Below are positions 7,764 through 19,202 of a stretch of 64,000 bases of DNA, one piece after another. Location: assembly GCF_005233835.1 (NCBI RefSeq), contig NZ_SZQA01000016.1, positions 1 through 64,000 of the forward strand. The letters are read 5' to 3'. This stretch comes from Herbidospora galbida (lineage in GTDB: Bacteria > Actinomycetota > Actinomycetes > Streptosporangiales > Streptosporangiaceae). Positions within the stretch are counted from its first letter, which is position 1; each line of letters starts with the position of its first letter. The notes under the pieces are model-generated. The model was not told where the DNA came from, did no database searches, and was given only the letters and a program-made list of their open reading frames with translations. The position numbers and the translations under genes were made by a program.

Positions 7764-8965
7764 GGCACCTCCCAGCGGCTGTCGCCGGGCCGTTCGAGCC
7801 GGTAGGTCGCGTCCAGGACCGGCTGTTCCGGCCGCAGCCACCCGAGGTCGCCGCCCAGCGTGTGCACGATGACGAGGTCCCACGGCTCGGTCCTCGGGTC
7901 GGGCGCGCGCTTGAGGAACTCCTCCCCCACGACGAGCTCCTCCACCAGCGGATCGGTGAACTCGGCCCGCGCGCCGAGCCGCCGCAGCGCGGCGATGATC
8001 GGCATGGCCGGCGTCTCGCGCGCGTCGGCCACCCCCGGCTTGTACGACACCCCCGCGATCAGCACCTTCGCGTCCCGGATGTCCCGCCCGGCCGCCGCGA
8101 GCATCTCCAGCGCCCGGCCCACCACCGCCTGCGGCCGGGCGGCGATGGCCCCCATCGCGGCGGTCAGCACGGTCGGCGCCGCCCGCCGCAGCCGCCACAG
8201 CAGGTAGTAGGGGTCCGACGGCACGCACTGCCCGCCCACGCCGGGCCCCGGGTCGAACCGCATGAACCCGAACGGCTTGGTGGCCGCCGCCTCGATCACC
8301 TCGACGGGGTCGACCCCGACCTCCCGGGCGATGTCGGCGAACTCGTTGGCCAGCGCGATGTTGACCGCCCTGAACGAGTTCTCCAGCAGCTTGCACAGCT
8401 CGGCCGCCTCCGGCGAGCTGACCCGATGGACCGAGGGCGCGACCCGTTTGAGCAGCTCCTCGGCCCGGTCGCCCGCCTTCGCGGAGGCGGGCCCGAGCAC
8501 GCGCGGCGAGTGTTCCAGCGGACGCCCGCCGGGCCCCGGATCGACCCGTTCGGGGCTGAACACGACGTCGACCCCGCCGAGGTGGTCGATCAGCAGGTCG
8601 CGGGTCGACCCCACGTAGGTCGTCGAGGTGAGGATGACGAGCTGGCCGGGGACCGCGTGCGCGACGACCGTGCCGCAGGCGGCCCGCAGCGCGCTCAGGT
8701 CGGGCACGTGGTGCTCGTCGACCGGCGTCGGTACGCAGATCACCACCGCGTCGGCGGCGGCGATCGCGGCCGGGTCGGCGGTGGTCTCCAGGCGGTGGAA
8801 GCGCAGCCGCGCGTGGTCGAGCGGCGACAGGTCGACCTGGCCCTTGGCGATGGCGGCGAGCCGGGTGGCGCTGACGTCGTAGCCGGTGACCCGGCAGCCC
8901 GCTTCCAGGAAGGCGAGCGCGGTGGGCAGCCCGACGTAGCCCAGGCCCACGATCAACACGTGCAT
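7760..8965 (-). CDS. Nucleotide-sugar dehydrogenase (UDP-glucose/UDP-ManNAc dehydrogenase family)
   Basis: A 401-residue NAD-dependent, two-fold oxidising dehydrogenase. It has the Rossmann motif GLGYVGLPTA at the N-terminus, the STTYVGST segment, the middle-domain helix LLENSFRAVNIALANEF, and the catalytic Cys in GPGVGGQCVPSDPYYL around residue 245. The SDPYYL form resembles WecC-type enzymes (UDP-N-acetylmannosamine dehydrogenase) more than UDP-glucose dehydrogenases (PKDP). It probably makes a uronic-acid sugar nucleotide for a cell-surface polymer. The start at MHVLIVGLG is chosen because it is directly at the Rossmann strand. No glycan cluster adjoins, so the substrate is uncertain. Confidence 0.9.
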   Translation of the reverse strand: MHVLIVGLGYVGLPTALAFLEAGCRVTGYDVSATRLAAIAKGQVDLSPLDHARLRFHRLETTADPAAIAAADAVVICVPTPVDEHHVPDLSALRAACGTVVAHAVPGQLVILTSTTYVGSTRDLLIDHLGGVDVVFSPERVDPGPGGRPLEHSPRVLGPASAKAGDRAEELLKRVAPSVHRVSSPEAAELCKLLENSFRAVNIALANEFADIAREVGVDPVEVIEAAATKPFGFMRFDPGPGVGGQCVPSDPYYLLWRLRRAAPTVLTAAMGAIAARPQAVVGRALEMLAAAGRDIRDAKVLIAGVSYKPGVADARETPAMPIIAALRRLGARAEFTDPLVEELVVGEEFLKRAPDPRTEPWDLVIVHTLGGDLGWLRPEQPVLDATYRLERPGDSRWEVP

Positions 8966-9002
8966 GACTTTGTGTATCGGTGCCCGGGTCAAGCCGGAAA
9001 GC

Positions 9003-10415
9003 TCACATCTGCAAAGACTTGATCTCGAGGAACTCGTCGAACCCGGCCTCGCCCAGCTCGCGGCCGACGCCCGACTGCCCGTAGCCGCCGAACGGCGCGA
9101 GCGGGTTGAACCGGCCGCCGTTGATCGCGACCTGGCCGGTCCGGAGCCGGCGGGCCACGGCGACGGCCTGCTCCTCGTCGCGGGCCCAGACGGCTCCCGC
9201 CAGGCCGTAGGGGGTGCCGTTGGCGATCGAGACGGCCTCGTCGACGGCGCCGAAGGGGACGATCGACAGCACCGGGCCGAAGATCTCCTCCTGCTCGATC
9301 GTCATGCCCGGCGCGACTCCGGCGAAGACGGCCGGCTCGACGTAGTAGCCGCGCTCGTGGACCGGCTCGGTGCCCCCGGCGACCAGCCGGGCGCCCTCCT
9401 CCTGGCCGACGTTGAGGTAGCGGACCACCCGGTCGCGCTGGATTCGGGACACGAGCGGCCCGATGCGGGTGTCGTCGGCGAAGGGGTCGCCCACGACGTA
9501 CTTGCGGGAGAAGGCGACGGCCATCTGGACGGCCTCGTCGTACTGGTCCCAGTGGACGAGCATGCGCGACCAGGCCGAGCAGGTCTGCCCGGCGTTGCTG
9601 TAGGCCTGCCCGACGCCCGCCTTGACGGCCGTCTCCAGGTCGGCGCCCGGCAGGATCACGTTGGCCGACTTGCCGCCGAGCTCCAGCGCGACCCTCTTCA
9701 CGGTGTCGCCCGCCAGCGCGGCGACCCGGCGCCCGGCCGCGGTGGAGCCGGTGAAGGAGACCATGTCGACGTCGACGTGGGCGGCCAGGGCCTCGCCGAC
9801 GGTCCGGCCGTGGCCGCTCACCAGGTTGAAGACGCCCGGCGGCAGCCCGGCCTCCTCCAGCACCTCGGCCAGCGCGTAGGCCGCCAGGGGCGCCACCTCG
9901 CTGGGCTTCAAGACCACCGTGCACCCGGCCGCCAGCGCGGCGCCCACCTTGCAGACGGCCTGGTGCAGCGGGTAGTTCCAGGGCGTGATCGCGGCGACCA
10001 CGCCCACCGGCTCGCGCAGGATCAGCGAGTTGCCCACCCGGGTGGTCTCGGCCTGCCGCCCGGCCATGCCGGCGAAGGTCTTGAGCACCCCGGCGGGCAT
10101 CAGGGTCTGCGTCCGCAGCGCGAACCCGAGAGGCGCGCCCATGTCGGTGGCGATGATCTCGGCGATCTTCCGCGCGCGCGCCTCGATCAGCTCGGCCGCG
10201 CGGGACAGTAACGCGCCGCGTTCCCCGGGCGGGGTGGCCGCCCAGCGGGGGAAGGCGCGCCGGGCGGCGCTGACCGCCTCGGCCACGTCGTCGGCCGCCC
10301 CCGCCGGCACCCGGTCGACGACCTCCTCGGTCGCCGGGTTGACCACGTCGACGCCTTCGCCGGACGCGGAGGGAACCCAGGCACCGTTCACGAAGAGCTG
10401 ACGCATGCGCCCCAT
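9003..10415 (-). CDS. Aldehyde dehydrogenase family protein
   Basis: A 470-residue NAD(P)-dependent aldehyde dehydrogenase. Conserved parts in order are ITPWNYPLHQ (cofactor/oxyanion), KPSEVAP, GSTAAGR, the general base Glu in LELGGKSANVI (about residue 244), the nucleophile Cys in NAGQTCSA (about 280) and EEIFGPVLSI. Length and order are standard. The substrate cannot be told from sequence. A second ATG three codons in (MRQLFVNGAWV) is an equally good start. It follows the DsbA-like gene on the same strand with a 28-base gap and may be co-transcribed. Confidence 0.92.
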   Translation of the reverse strand: MGRMRQLFVNGAWVPSASGEGVDVVNPATEEVVDRVPAGAADDVAEAVSAARRAFPRWAATPPGERGALLSRAAELIEARARKIAEIIATDMGAPLGFALRTQTLMPAGVLKTFAGMAGRQAETTRVGNSLILREPVGVVAAITPWNYPLHQAVCKVGAALAAGCTVVLKPSEVAPLAAYALAEVLEEAGLPPGVFNLVSGHGRTVGEALAAHVDVDMVSFTGSTAAGRRVAALAGDTVKRVALELGGKSANVILPGADLETAVKAGVGQAYSNAGQTCSAWSRMLVHWDQYDEAVQMAVAFSRKYVVGDPFADDTRIGPLVSRIQRDRVVRYLNVGQEEGARLVAGGTEPVHERGYYVEPAVFAGVAPGMTIEQEEIFGPVLSIVPFGAVDEAVSIANGTPYGLAGAVWARDEEQAVAVARRLRTGQVAINGGRFNPLAPFGGYGQSGVGRELGEAGFDEFLEIKSLQM

Positions 10416-10443
10416 CCTGGCGTGATCGGTGCCATTGTTCCAC

Positions 10444-11064
10444 TCAATCGAAGATGGGGTCCCTGGTCCGGGTCCGCTTCAGTTCGAAGAAGCCGTCGAA
10501 CGACGAGACCAGCAGCACGCCGTCCCACAGCCGGCCGGCCTCCTCGCCCTTGGGGGCGGGGGTGATGACGGGGCCGAAGAAGGCGTTGCCCTCGATCGAG
10601 ATGACGGGCGTGCCGACGTCCATGCCGACCTGGTCCATCCCCGCGTGGTGGGAGCGGCGGATGTCGTCGTCGTACTCGGTGGAGTCCATCTCACCGGCGA
10701 GCGCGGGGTCGAGCCCGGCGGCCCGCAGCGCCTCGGCGACGACCTCGGGGAACGCGTCGGGGGTCTTGCTGCGCCCGCCCGGGTGGAACCGGGTGCCGAT
10801 CTGGGTGTAGAGCTCGCCGACGACCTCGTCGCCGTACTTGCGCCGCGCGGCGGCCACCACGCGGACCGGCCCGATGGCTTTGCTCAAACGTGCCTGATAA
10901 TCCGCGGAAATGTCGCGGCCCTCGTTGAGGAAGGTGAGGCTCATCAGATGCCAGCGGACGTCGACCGGCCGCACTTTCTCCACTTCGAGCATCCAGCGCG
11001 AGGTCAGCCAGGCCCACGGACAGAATGGGTCGAACCAGAAATCGGCGATCTTGCGTTCGGACAT
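10444..11064 (-). CDS. DsbA-family protein, mycothiol-dependent nitroreductase (Rv2466c) homologue with CPWA active site
   Basis: A 206-residue thioredoxin-fold protein closely matching M. tuberculosis Rv2466c along its length: ADFWFDPFCPWAWLTSRW at the N-terminus, SHHAGMDQVGMDVGTP in the middle, and FFELKRTRTRDP at the C-terminus. Rv2466c is a mycothiol-linked reductase (activator of nitro-prodrugs) with a CPWC motif. Here the second Cys is Ala (CPWA), leaving one active-site thiol; the enzyme would have to use a monothiol mechanism with mycothiol. The start chosen has a GGGAGA ribosome-binding site eight bases upstream. A sigma-R/sigma-H-like promoter lies 42 bases upstream. Confidence 0.9.
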   Translation of the reverse strand: MSERKIADFWFDPFCPWAWLTSRWMLEVEKVRPVDVRWHLMSLTFLNEGRDISADYQARLSKAIGPVRVVAAARRKYGDEVVGELYTQIGTRFHPGGRSKTPDAFPEVVAEALRAAGLDPALAGEMDSTEYDDDIRRSHHAGMDQVGMDVGTPVISIEGNAFFGPVITPAPKGEEAGRLWDGVLLVSSFDGFFELKRTRTRDPIFD

Positions 11065-11105
11065 TTGTTCACTCTCCCGACAGGAATGTGGTTCCATCGA
11101 TCGAC

Positions 11106-11132
11106 AACCGGAGTCAGGGATCTACCTATTCC
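11106..11132 (-). promoter_or_regulatory. Probable sigma-R/sigma-H (oxidative stress) promoter
   Basis: On the minus strand, GGAAT at 11132-11128 is followed after 19 bases by GTT at 11108-11106, fitting the GGAAT-N18/19-GTT promoter of actinobacterial disulphide-stress ECF sigma factors. It lies 42 bases before the start of the Rv2466c-like gene; Rv2466c itself is SigH-controlled in Mycobacterium. The -35 is embedded in a small inverted repeat (CTACCT...AGGTAG). Confidence 0.55.
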
Positions 11133-11231
11133 AGGTAGGGAAACATTTGATTGCGGCTTTGTCCGGTCGTCGTGGCAGGATGCGGTCATCCCGGTCGCGA
11201 CGGCGCGGCGGGCCGTGTGTGAGGAGCGGAT

Positions 11232-13799
<2,568 letters not shown>

Positions 13800-13816
13800 A
13801 AGGTCACGTAGGTTCA

Positions 13817-13847
13817 GGGGAGGCCGGGCCCGCGCCCGGCCTTCCCC
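13817..13847 (+). terminator. Hairpin terminator after pepN
   Basis: GGGGAGGCCGGGC pairs with GCCCGGCCTTCCCC across a four-base loop, with a single bulged base. A GC-rich stem without a long T-tract is the usual actinobacterial form. Confidence 0.7.
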
Positions 13848-13870
13848 GTACCCCGTGAGAAAGTGAATGG

Positions 13871-14839
13871 ATGGAGTCGGCCCACGACCTGCTCATCGCG
13901 CTGGCCCGCCGCTATTCCTTCGGCGACGTCGGCGCCCTGTCCGGCGCCGTGCTGTCCGACGAGTCGCGCGCGGCGCTGGTCGCCGCCGTCTGCGAGTTCG
14001 GCCAGCGCCTGCTGACCCTTGACGCCGAAGACTTCGCCAGCGAACTCGACGCGCCGGTGATCCCGGCCGACCTGCGCCGCCGGGCCCGTGCCTGCCACAT
14101 GCCGCAGACCCCCAAGGAACGCCCCCGCGGCGCCCTCGACTCGCTGCGGCCGGCCTACTCCCTGCTCCTTGAGGTGATCAAGGTCCGCTGGGATCAGCGC
14201 GAGCTCAGCGCGATGATGGCGGCGGTGCACATCACCTCCGAATACCTCCCTCTGCTCGCCTTCGAAGAGGCGCTGGGCCACTCGGGCGACCCGGCCCGCT
14301 GGCCCGAGGGCCTCCAGGCGCCGGGCAGCCGCTTCGGCGTCATCGGCGAGAAGGAGTGCGACCACACCCGCTCCGAACAGTCGGCCACCCAGCGCTCCCT
14401 GCGCGTGGCCTCCGAGCCGGCCGAGGGCTGGCGGGCCTACTTCGACCGCCAGCACAGCCAGGTCGCCGGAGCGATGGCCGTGTGCGTCGCCAAGTGCCGC
14501 ACCCCCTGTACGGCCATGGACTGGGTCCCCGACAAGGAGACCCTGTCCACCCGCTGCCGCACGGCCCTGGCCTTCGCCGACACCCCGCTCGTGCGGCTGC
14601 GCCACGCCGCCCCGGTCGGCCACGGCTTCGGCGTGCCCTCACCCGAAGAGGTGCTGGAGGCCTGGCGGCGCAGCAGGGCCGTCCTCGACAAGAACGGCAT
14701 CGGCCACCAGGTCACCCAGAACGACGGCTTCCCCCTGGAGGGGCTGCCGAGCCTGGTGTCGGCCATCGCCGGCACCGAGGTACGACCGGCGGGCCTGCTC
14801 GCCGACGTGTCCGAACACGTGGTCTCGCTGCTGACCTGA
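13871..14839 (+). CDS. Hypothetical protein with scattered cysteines (322 aa)
   Basis: I do not recognise a family. The protein is soluble, mainly helical, and has no signal peptide or membrane segment. The N-terminal half (to about residue 150) looks like a compact helical bundle. The C-terminal half carries clustered Cys/His: RACHMP, EKECDHT, and the tight group AVCVAKCRTPC followed by TRCRTA, which could bind a metal or form disulphides. Codon use matches the neighbours. It sits alone between the pepN terminator and the convergent amidase; the two stops are five bases apart. Function unknown. Confidence 0.75.
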   Translation: MESAHDLLIALARRYSFGDVGALSGAVLSDESRAALVAAVCEFGQRLLTLDAEDFASELDAPVIPADLRRRARACHMPQTPKERPRGALDSLRPAYSLLLEVIKVRWDQRELSAMMAAVHITSEYLPLLAFEEALGHSGDPARWPEGLQAPGSRFGVIGEKECDHTRSEQSATQRSLRVASEPAEGWRAYFDRQHSQVAGAMAVCVAKCRTPCTAMDWVPDKETLSTRCRTALAFADTPLVRLRHAAPVGHGFGVPSPEEVLEAWRRSRAVLDKNGIGHQVTQNDGFPLEGLPSLVSAIAGTEVRPAGLLADVSEHVVSLLT

Positions 14840-14843
14840 CGGT

Positions 14844-16241
14844 TCACCACCCCGGTGGGCGGCGATCTCCCCAGAAGCCGCCCACCTCCGCCTCGACCTG
14901 GGCCGAGAGCATGATCAGGGTGCCCTCCTCGGCCCACCGGCCGGCCAGCATGGCCCCGACGGGCAGCCCTTCGGGCGTCCAGTGGATCGGCAGGTTGACC
15001 GCGGGCTGGCCGCTGAGGTTGTAGGCGGCGGCGAAGGGCGCGAACTGCTTCATGCGCTCGAAGGTCTCCACGGGGTCGTCGACGTTCTCGAACCAACCGA
15101 TCTCCGGGGTCAGGCCGGTGACGGTGGGCGTGAGCACCGCGTCGAAGGCGTCGGTGACCAGCAGCGCGAACCTGGTCGTCAGCTGCAGCGCCGACCAGGC
15201 CTTGAGGAAGTCGGGCGCGGGGGTGGCGAACCCGCGCTCCCGCAGCCAGGCCGTGATGGGCCGCAGCAGGTGCTCCTTCTCCGGCGCGACGGGGTGCATG
15301 CACGCGAAGGCGAACCACATGCGCTCGAAGAGCGGCACCACGTCGGCGCCGTAGGGGTTGTCGATGTCGACGACCTCGTGTCCGAGCCGTTCGAGCAGGG
15401 CCGAGGCCTTCTCGTACGCCGCCACGACCTCGGGGTGGAGCTTGGCCCCGGGGATCACCGGGTCGCGGTGGCGGGCGATCCGCAGGCGGCCGGGCTCCCG
15501 CCTGGCGTAGGAGAGGAACGACGTCCCGGGGTCGGGCGTCCGGTAGAGGTCGCCCGGCTGGTGGTGGGCCAGCACGTCGAGCAGCGCCGCCGCGTCGGCC
15601 ACGTTGCGGGCCAGCGGCCCGTTGGCCGACAGCCCGGCCAGGTCGGGGATCATCGGGGCGAGCGAGACGCGTCCGCGACTCGGCTTGATGCCGAACAGCC
15701 CGCACGCGGCGGCCGGGATGCGGATCGACCCCGCTCCGTCACTGCCGTGGGCGAGCGGGGCGAGCCCGGCGGCCACGGCGGCCGCGGCGCCCCCACTGGA
15801 CCCACCGGCCGACCGGGTCACATCCCAGGGGGTGCGGGCCGGTGGCGCGACGGTAGGTTCCGTGTAACAGGGCAAACCAAACTCTGGCGAATTGGTCTTA
15901 CCGGTCATAACGGTCCCGGCCTCGCGAAGGCGGGTCACGATGGAATCGTCCACCGGTGCCGTGAAGCCCTCATACGTGCCCGAACCGAACCTGATGGGCA
16001 CGCCCTTCACGAAGTTCAGGTCCTTCACCGGCACCGGCACGCCGAACAGCGGCCGGTCTCCCGGATCTTCGTTCTCGAGGCGTCGCGCCTGCTCAAGGGC
16101 CAGATCGGGGGTCGGGGTCACGTAGGCGCCGACCTCGTCGGCTCGGGCGAGATAGTGTTCCGCGATCTCGACGGGCGACAGCTCGCGGGCGCGAACCGCA
16201 GAGGCGAGTTCGAGAGCGGTGAGATCATGAATGCCGGCCAC
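14844..16241 (-). CDS. Amidase signature family protein
   Basis: A 465-residue Ser-cisSer-Lys hydrolase. The catalytic Lys is in VPVKDLN (residue 73), the cis-Ser lies in the glycine-rich SAGGSSGGAAAAVAAG block (about 146-152), and the nucleophile Ser is in GSDGAGSIRIPAA (about 172). It hydrolyses an amide (or is a GatA-like paralogue lacking GatB/C neighbours); the true substrate is unknown. Cytoplasmic. It is divergent from the NERD-domain gene, with a 174-base intergenic region between starts. Confidence 0.92.
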   Translation of the reverse strand: MAGIHDLTALELASAVRARELSPVEIAEHYLARADEVGAYVTPTPDLALEQARRLENEDPGDRPLFGVPVPVKDLNFVKGVPIRFGSGTYEGFTAPVDDSIVTRLREAGTVMTGKTNSPEFGLPCYTEPTVAPPARTPWDVTRSAGGSSGGAAAAVAAGLAPLAHGSDGAGSIRIPAAACGLFGIKPSRGRVSLAPMIPDLAGLSANGPLARNVADAAALLDVLAHHQPGDLYRTPDPGTSFLSYARREPGRLRIARHRDPVIPGAKLHPEVVAAYEKASALLERLGHEVVDIDNPYGADVVPLFERMWFAFACMHPVAPEKEHLLRPITAWLRERGFATPAPDFLKAWSALQLTTRFALLVTDAFDAVLTPTVTGLTPEIGWFENVDDPVETFERMKQFAPFAAAYNLSGQPAVNLPIHWTPEGLPVGAMLAGRWAEEGTLIMLSAQVEAEVGGFWGDRRPPGW

Positions 16242-16398
16242 TGCCGGAAGATATCTAGAGATGATGCCCTATACCAGCACGCGCGAATCAGCAAATGTTG
16301 GCCACAAAAGTATGAACCAGGCTCCACTAGGCAACAGCTTGGCGCCTCAACTACGGTCTGTTATGTGGATAGCCGTCTAGCGCCCGAAGAGGGTCACG

Positions 16399-16419
16399 AT
16401 GCGTCACCTATTTGGGTGA
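16399..16419 (+). other. Six-codon upstream ORF overlapping the NERD gene start
   Basis: ATG at 16399 opens a six-codon frame (MRHLFG) whose TGA overlaps the GTG start of the next gene (GTGA). An AAGAGGG sequence lies at a suitable distance before the ATG, whereas the GTG at 16416 has no clear site of its own, so translation could be coupled. It may instead be fortuitous or mark a start-site misassignment. Confidence 0.35.
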
Positions 16420-17183
16420 GCGATCGTGAGGAGCGCCCCCCGACGCGACCCGACACGCCCGCGTCGACCTACGCGCCAGTAGAGCGCGCGTCTCTGCGGA
16501 GCACCTTGCAGCAACCCAGATATCAGGATCTGGTACGCCGAGCAGCAATCTCCGTCGCGGTGGGGATCGTGACGGGCCTGCTGTTCGGGAGCGTCCGGAC
16601 CGGTCTCGTGTTCCTGGTGCTGACCGCGATCGGGCTGACCGTCTACCGGGCACGGACGTCGTCGTCCGTCCCGGCCTGGCGGCGGCCGTCGGTCGCGGAG
16701 CGGCGGACCGAGGCCCAGTTGAAGAAGCTCGAACGCGGTGGTTACCGCACGCTCCACGCCCGGTCGATCCCCGGCAGCGACGCCCAGATCGACCATCTGG
16801 TGGTGGGCCCGACAGGGGTCTACGCCGTCGACTCCGAGAAGTGGGACCGGCGTCTTCCCGTACGCGTGCAGTCACACCGCAAGCTCTTCCACGGACCGTT
16901 CAACCAGAAGCCGCGCCTCGACGAGGCGCGCTGGGAGGCCACCCAGGCCGGCGACCTGATCAGCAAGGCGCTCGGCCGGGAGATCACCGTCGTGCCGTCG
17001 CTGGCCATCTACGGGCCGGCGATCCCCTGGCGGATCCTCAACATCCGCGAGGTCGACGTGTTCTCCGGCAGCATGGTCCGCAAGTGGATCACCAAGCGGG
17101 AGAAGTCGCTCACGACCTCGGAGGTCGAATCGATCTTCAAGGCCGCCGAGCAGGTCCTGCCCTCGCGCTACAGCGAGGTCTGA
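16416..17183 (+). CDS. NERD (nuclease-related domain) membrane protein
   Basis: A 255-residue protein. After a hydrophilic N-terminus come two membrane segments (about residues 45-85, [15 protein letters not shown] and [14 protein letters not shown]), then a NERD domain. The NERD domain reads [20 protein letters not shown], then [22 protein letters not shown], the PD-(D/E)xK-like core with Asp of IDH and the EK pair. NERD proteins are predicted nucleases of unknown role. The start is the GTG giving [10 protein letters not shown]; it overlaps a six-codon ORF. A perfect hairpin terminator follows 32 bases after the stop. Confidence 0.82.
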   Translation: MSDREERPPTRPDTPASTYAPVERASLRSTLQQPRYQDLVRRAAISVAVGIVTGLLFGSVRTGLVFLVLTAIGLTVYRARTSSSVPAWRRPSVAERRTEAQLKKLERGGYRTLHARSIPGSDAQIDHLVVGPTGVYAVDSEKWDRRLPVRVQSHRKLFHGPFNQKPRLDEARWEATQAGDLISKALGREITVVPSLAIYGPAIPWRILNIREVDVFSGSMVRKWITKREKSLTTSEVESIFKAAEQVLPSRYSEV

Positions 17184-17214
17184 CAGAGGAACGTTCCCAT
17201 CCATCGTCCGATCA

Positions 17215-17240
17215 GGCCCGTGCCCGGGGCGGCACGGGCC
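17215..17240 (+). terminator. Hairpin terminator after the NERD gene
   Basis: GGCCCGTGCC and GGCACGGGCC form a perfect ten-base stem around a six-base loop, followed by GTTTC. It separates the NERD gene from ilvD. Confidence 0.7.
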
Positions 17241-17328
17241 GTTTCACGTTCTGGGACCCGTGTCTCAGCGCTCGGGCGACGGACTTACCATGTATGGACG
17301 TCGAACGTCTTCTGATCGGAGTCTGGCC

Positions 17329-19164
17329 ATGCCCGCCCTCAGGTCTCGAACGGTCACCCACGGCAGGAACATGGCCGGTGCCCGGGCCCTGCTCCGGGCG
17401 ACCGGCGTAGCCGGCAGCGACTTCGGCAAGCCGATCGTCGCGGTGGCCAACAGCTTCACCCAGTTCGTGCCGGGCCACGTCCACCTCCGCGAGGTCGGCG
17501 ACGTGGTGGCCGGCGCGATCCGCGAGGCCGGCGCGATCCCCCGCGAGTTCAACACCATCGCCGTCGACGACGGCATCGCGATGGGCCACGGCGGCATGCT
17601 CTACTCGCTGCCCTCGCGCGAGCTGATCGCCGACGCGGTCGAATACATGGTCAACGCCCACTGCGCCGACGCGCTGATCTGCGTCTCCAACTGCGACAAG
17701 ATCACCCCGGGCATGCTGCTGGCCGCCATGCGGCTGAACATCCCGACCGTCTTCGTGTCGGGCGGCCCGATGGAGGCCGGCAAGACCCAGATCGCCGGCA
17801 AGGGCCGCAAGCTCGACCTGATCGACCCGATGATCGCCGCCGCCGACGAGAGCGTCTCCGACGAAGAGCTGCTGGCGATGGAAGAAGACGCCTGCCCGAC
17901 CTGCGGCTCCTGCAGCGGCATGTTCACCGCCAACTCGATGAACTGCCTCGTCGAGGCGATCGGCCTGGGCCTTCCCGGCAACGGCACGATCCTGGCCACC
18001 CACAAGGCCCGCGAGCAGCTCTACAAGGACGCCGGGAAGACGATCGTCGAAATCACCCGGCGCCACTACGAGAACGACGACTTCTCGGTGCTGCCGCGCT
18101 CCATCGCGACCAAGGACGCGTTCGAGAACGCCATGGCCCTCGACGTCGCCATGGGCGGCTCGACCAACACGATCCTGCACATCCTGGCCGCGGCCCGCGA
18201 GGCCGGGGTCGACTTCGGCCTGAAGGAGATCAACGAGATCTCGCTGCGGGTGCCGTGCCTGTGCAAGGTCGCCCCGGCGACGAACAAGTACCACATCGAA
18301 GACGTCCACCGGGCCGGCGGCATCCCCGCGATCCTGGCCGAGCTCGACCGCGGCGGCCTGCTCCACCGCGACACCACCACCGTCAACGGCGGCACGCTCG
18401 GCGACCTGCTCGACAAGTGGGACGTGCTCGCCAACCCCGTGGATCTCTGGTACGCCGCGCCCGGCAACGTCCGCACGGTCAAGCCCTACTCGCAGGACAA
18501 CCGCTGGGAGACGCTCGACGTCGACCGCGCCGAGGGCTGCATCCGCGACGTCGAGCACGCCTACACCAAAGACGGCGGCCTGGCCGTCCTCTACGGCAAC
18601 ATCGCCGTCGACGGCTGCGTCGTGAAGACGGCGGGCGTCGACGAGTCGATCTGGAAGTTCTCCGGCCCGGCCGTGGTGTTCGAATCGCAGGAGGCCGCCG
18701 TCGACGGCATCCTCGGCGGCAAGGTCAAGGAGGGCGACGTCGTCGTCATCCGCTATGAGGGTCCCAAGGGCGGCCCCGGCATGCAGGAGATGCTCTACCC
18801 CACGTCCTTCCTCAAGGGACGCGGCCTGGGCAAGGCCTGCGCGCTGGTCACCGACGGCCGCTTCTCCGGCGGCACCTCGGGCCTGTCGATCGGCCACGCC
18901 TCCCCCGAGGCGGCCGAAGGCGGCGCGATCGCCCTGGTCGAAGACGGCGACCTGATCGAGATCGACATCCCCGGCCGCTCGATCGAGCTCAAGGTGGCCG
19001 AGGCCGACCTGGCCGCCCGCCGCGAGAAGCTGCTGGCAGAGCTCGGCCGCTACCGCCCGCGCGACCGCGAGCGCCCGGTCACCGCCGCCCTCCAGGCGTA
19101 CGCCGCGCTGACCACCTCAGCCAGCACCGGAGCCTCACGAGACCTCTCCCAGCTCGCGAACTAG
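17329..19164 (+). CDS. ilvD: Dihydroxy-acid dehydratase
   Basis: A 611-residue enzyme converting dihydroxy-isovalerate and dihydroxy-methylvalerate to the keto acids in valine/isoleucine synthesis. It matches the enterobacterial-length form: [19 protein letters not shown] at the start, and Fe-S ligands in SNCDK (about residue 122) and CPTCGSCSG (about 188-194). SDGRFSGGT-type and [14 protein letters not shown] substrate/metal motifs are present near the C-terminus. The ATG chosen has CGGAG eight bases upstream and aligns with the conserved N-terminus. No other ilv/leu gene is nearby and no attenuator is visible. Confidence 0.96.
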   Translation: MPALRSRTVTHGRNMAGARALLRATGVAGSDFGKPIVAVANSFTQFVPGHVHLREVGDVVAGAIREAGAIPREFNTIAVDDGIAMGHGGMLYSLPSRELIADAVEYMVNAHCADALICVSNCDKITPGMLLAAMRLNIPTVFVSGGPMEAGKTQIAGKGRKLDLIDPMIAAADESVSDEELLAMEEDACPTCGSCSGMFTANSMNCLVEAIGLGLPGNGTILATHKAREQLYKDAGKTIVEITRRHYENDDFSVLPRSIATKDAFENAMALDVAMGGSTNTILHILAAAREAGVDFGLKEINEISLRVPCLCKVAPATNKYHIEDVHRAGGIPAILAELDRGGLLHRDTTTVNGGTLGDLLDKWDVLANPVDLWYAAPGNVRTVKPYSQDNRWETLDVDRAEGCIRDVEHAYTKDGGLAVLYGNIAVDGCVVKTAGVDESIWKFSGPAVVFESQEAAVDGILGGKVKEGDVVVIRYEGPKGGPGMQEMLYPTSFLKGRGLGKACALVTDGRFSGGTSGLSIGHASPEAAEGGAIALVEDGDLIEIDIPGRSIELKVAEADLAARREKLLAELGRYRPRDRERPVTAALQAYAALTTSASTGASRDLSQLAN

Positions 19165-19190
19165 TTCGAGAAAATGTCAGTGGGCTTATC

Positions 19191-19196
19191 TAAAAT
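19191..19196 (+). promoter_or_regulatory. -10 element of a probable leaderless promoter (WYL gene)
   Basis: TAAAAT lies six bases before the ATG of the WYL gene in an AT-rich pocket after ilvD; there is no room for a Shine-Dalgarno sequence. A clear -35 is not seen. Confidence 0.5.
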
Positions 19197-19202
19197 CAAG
19201 GT

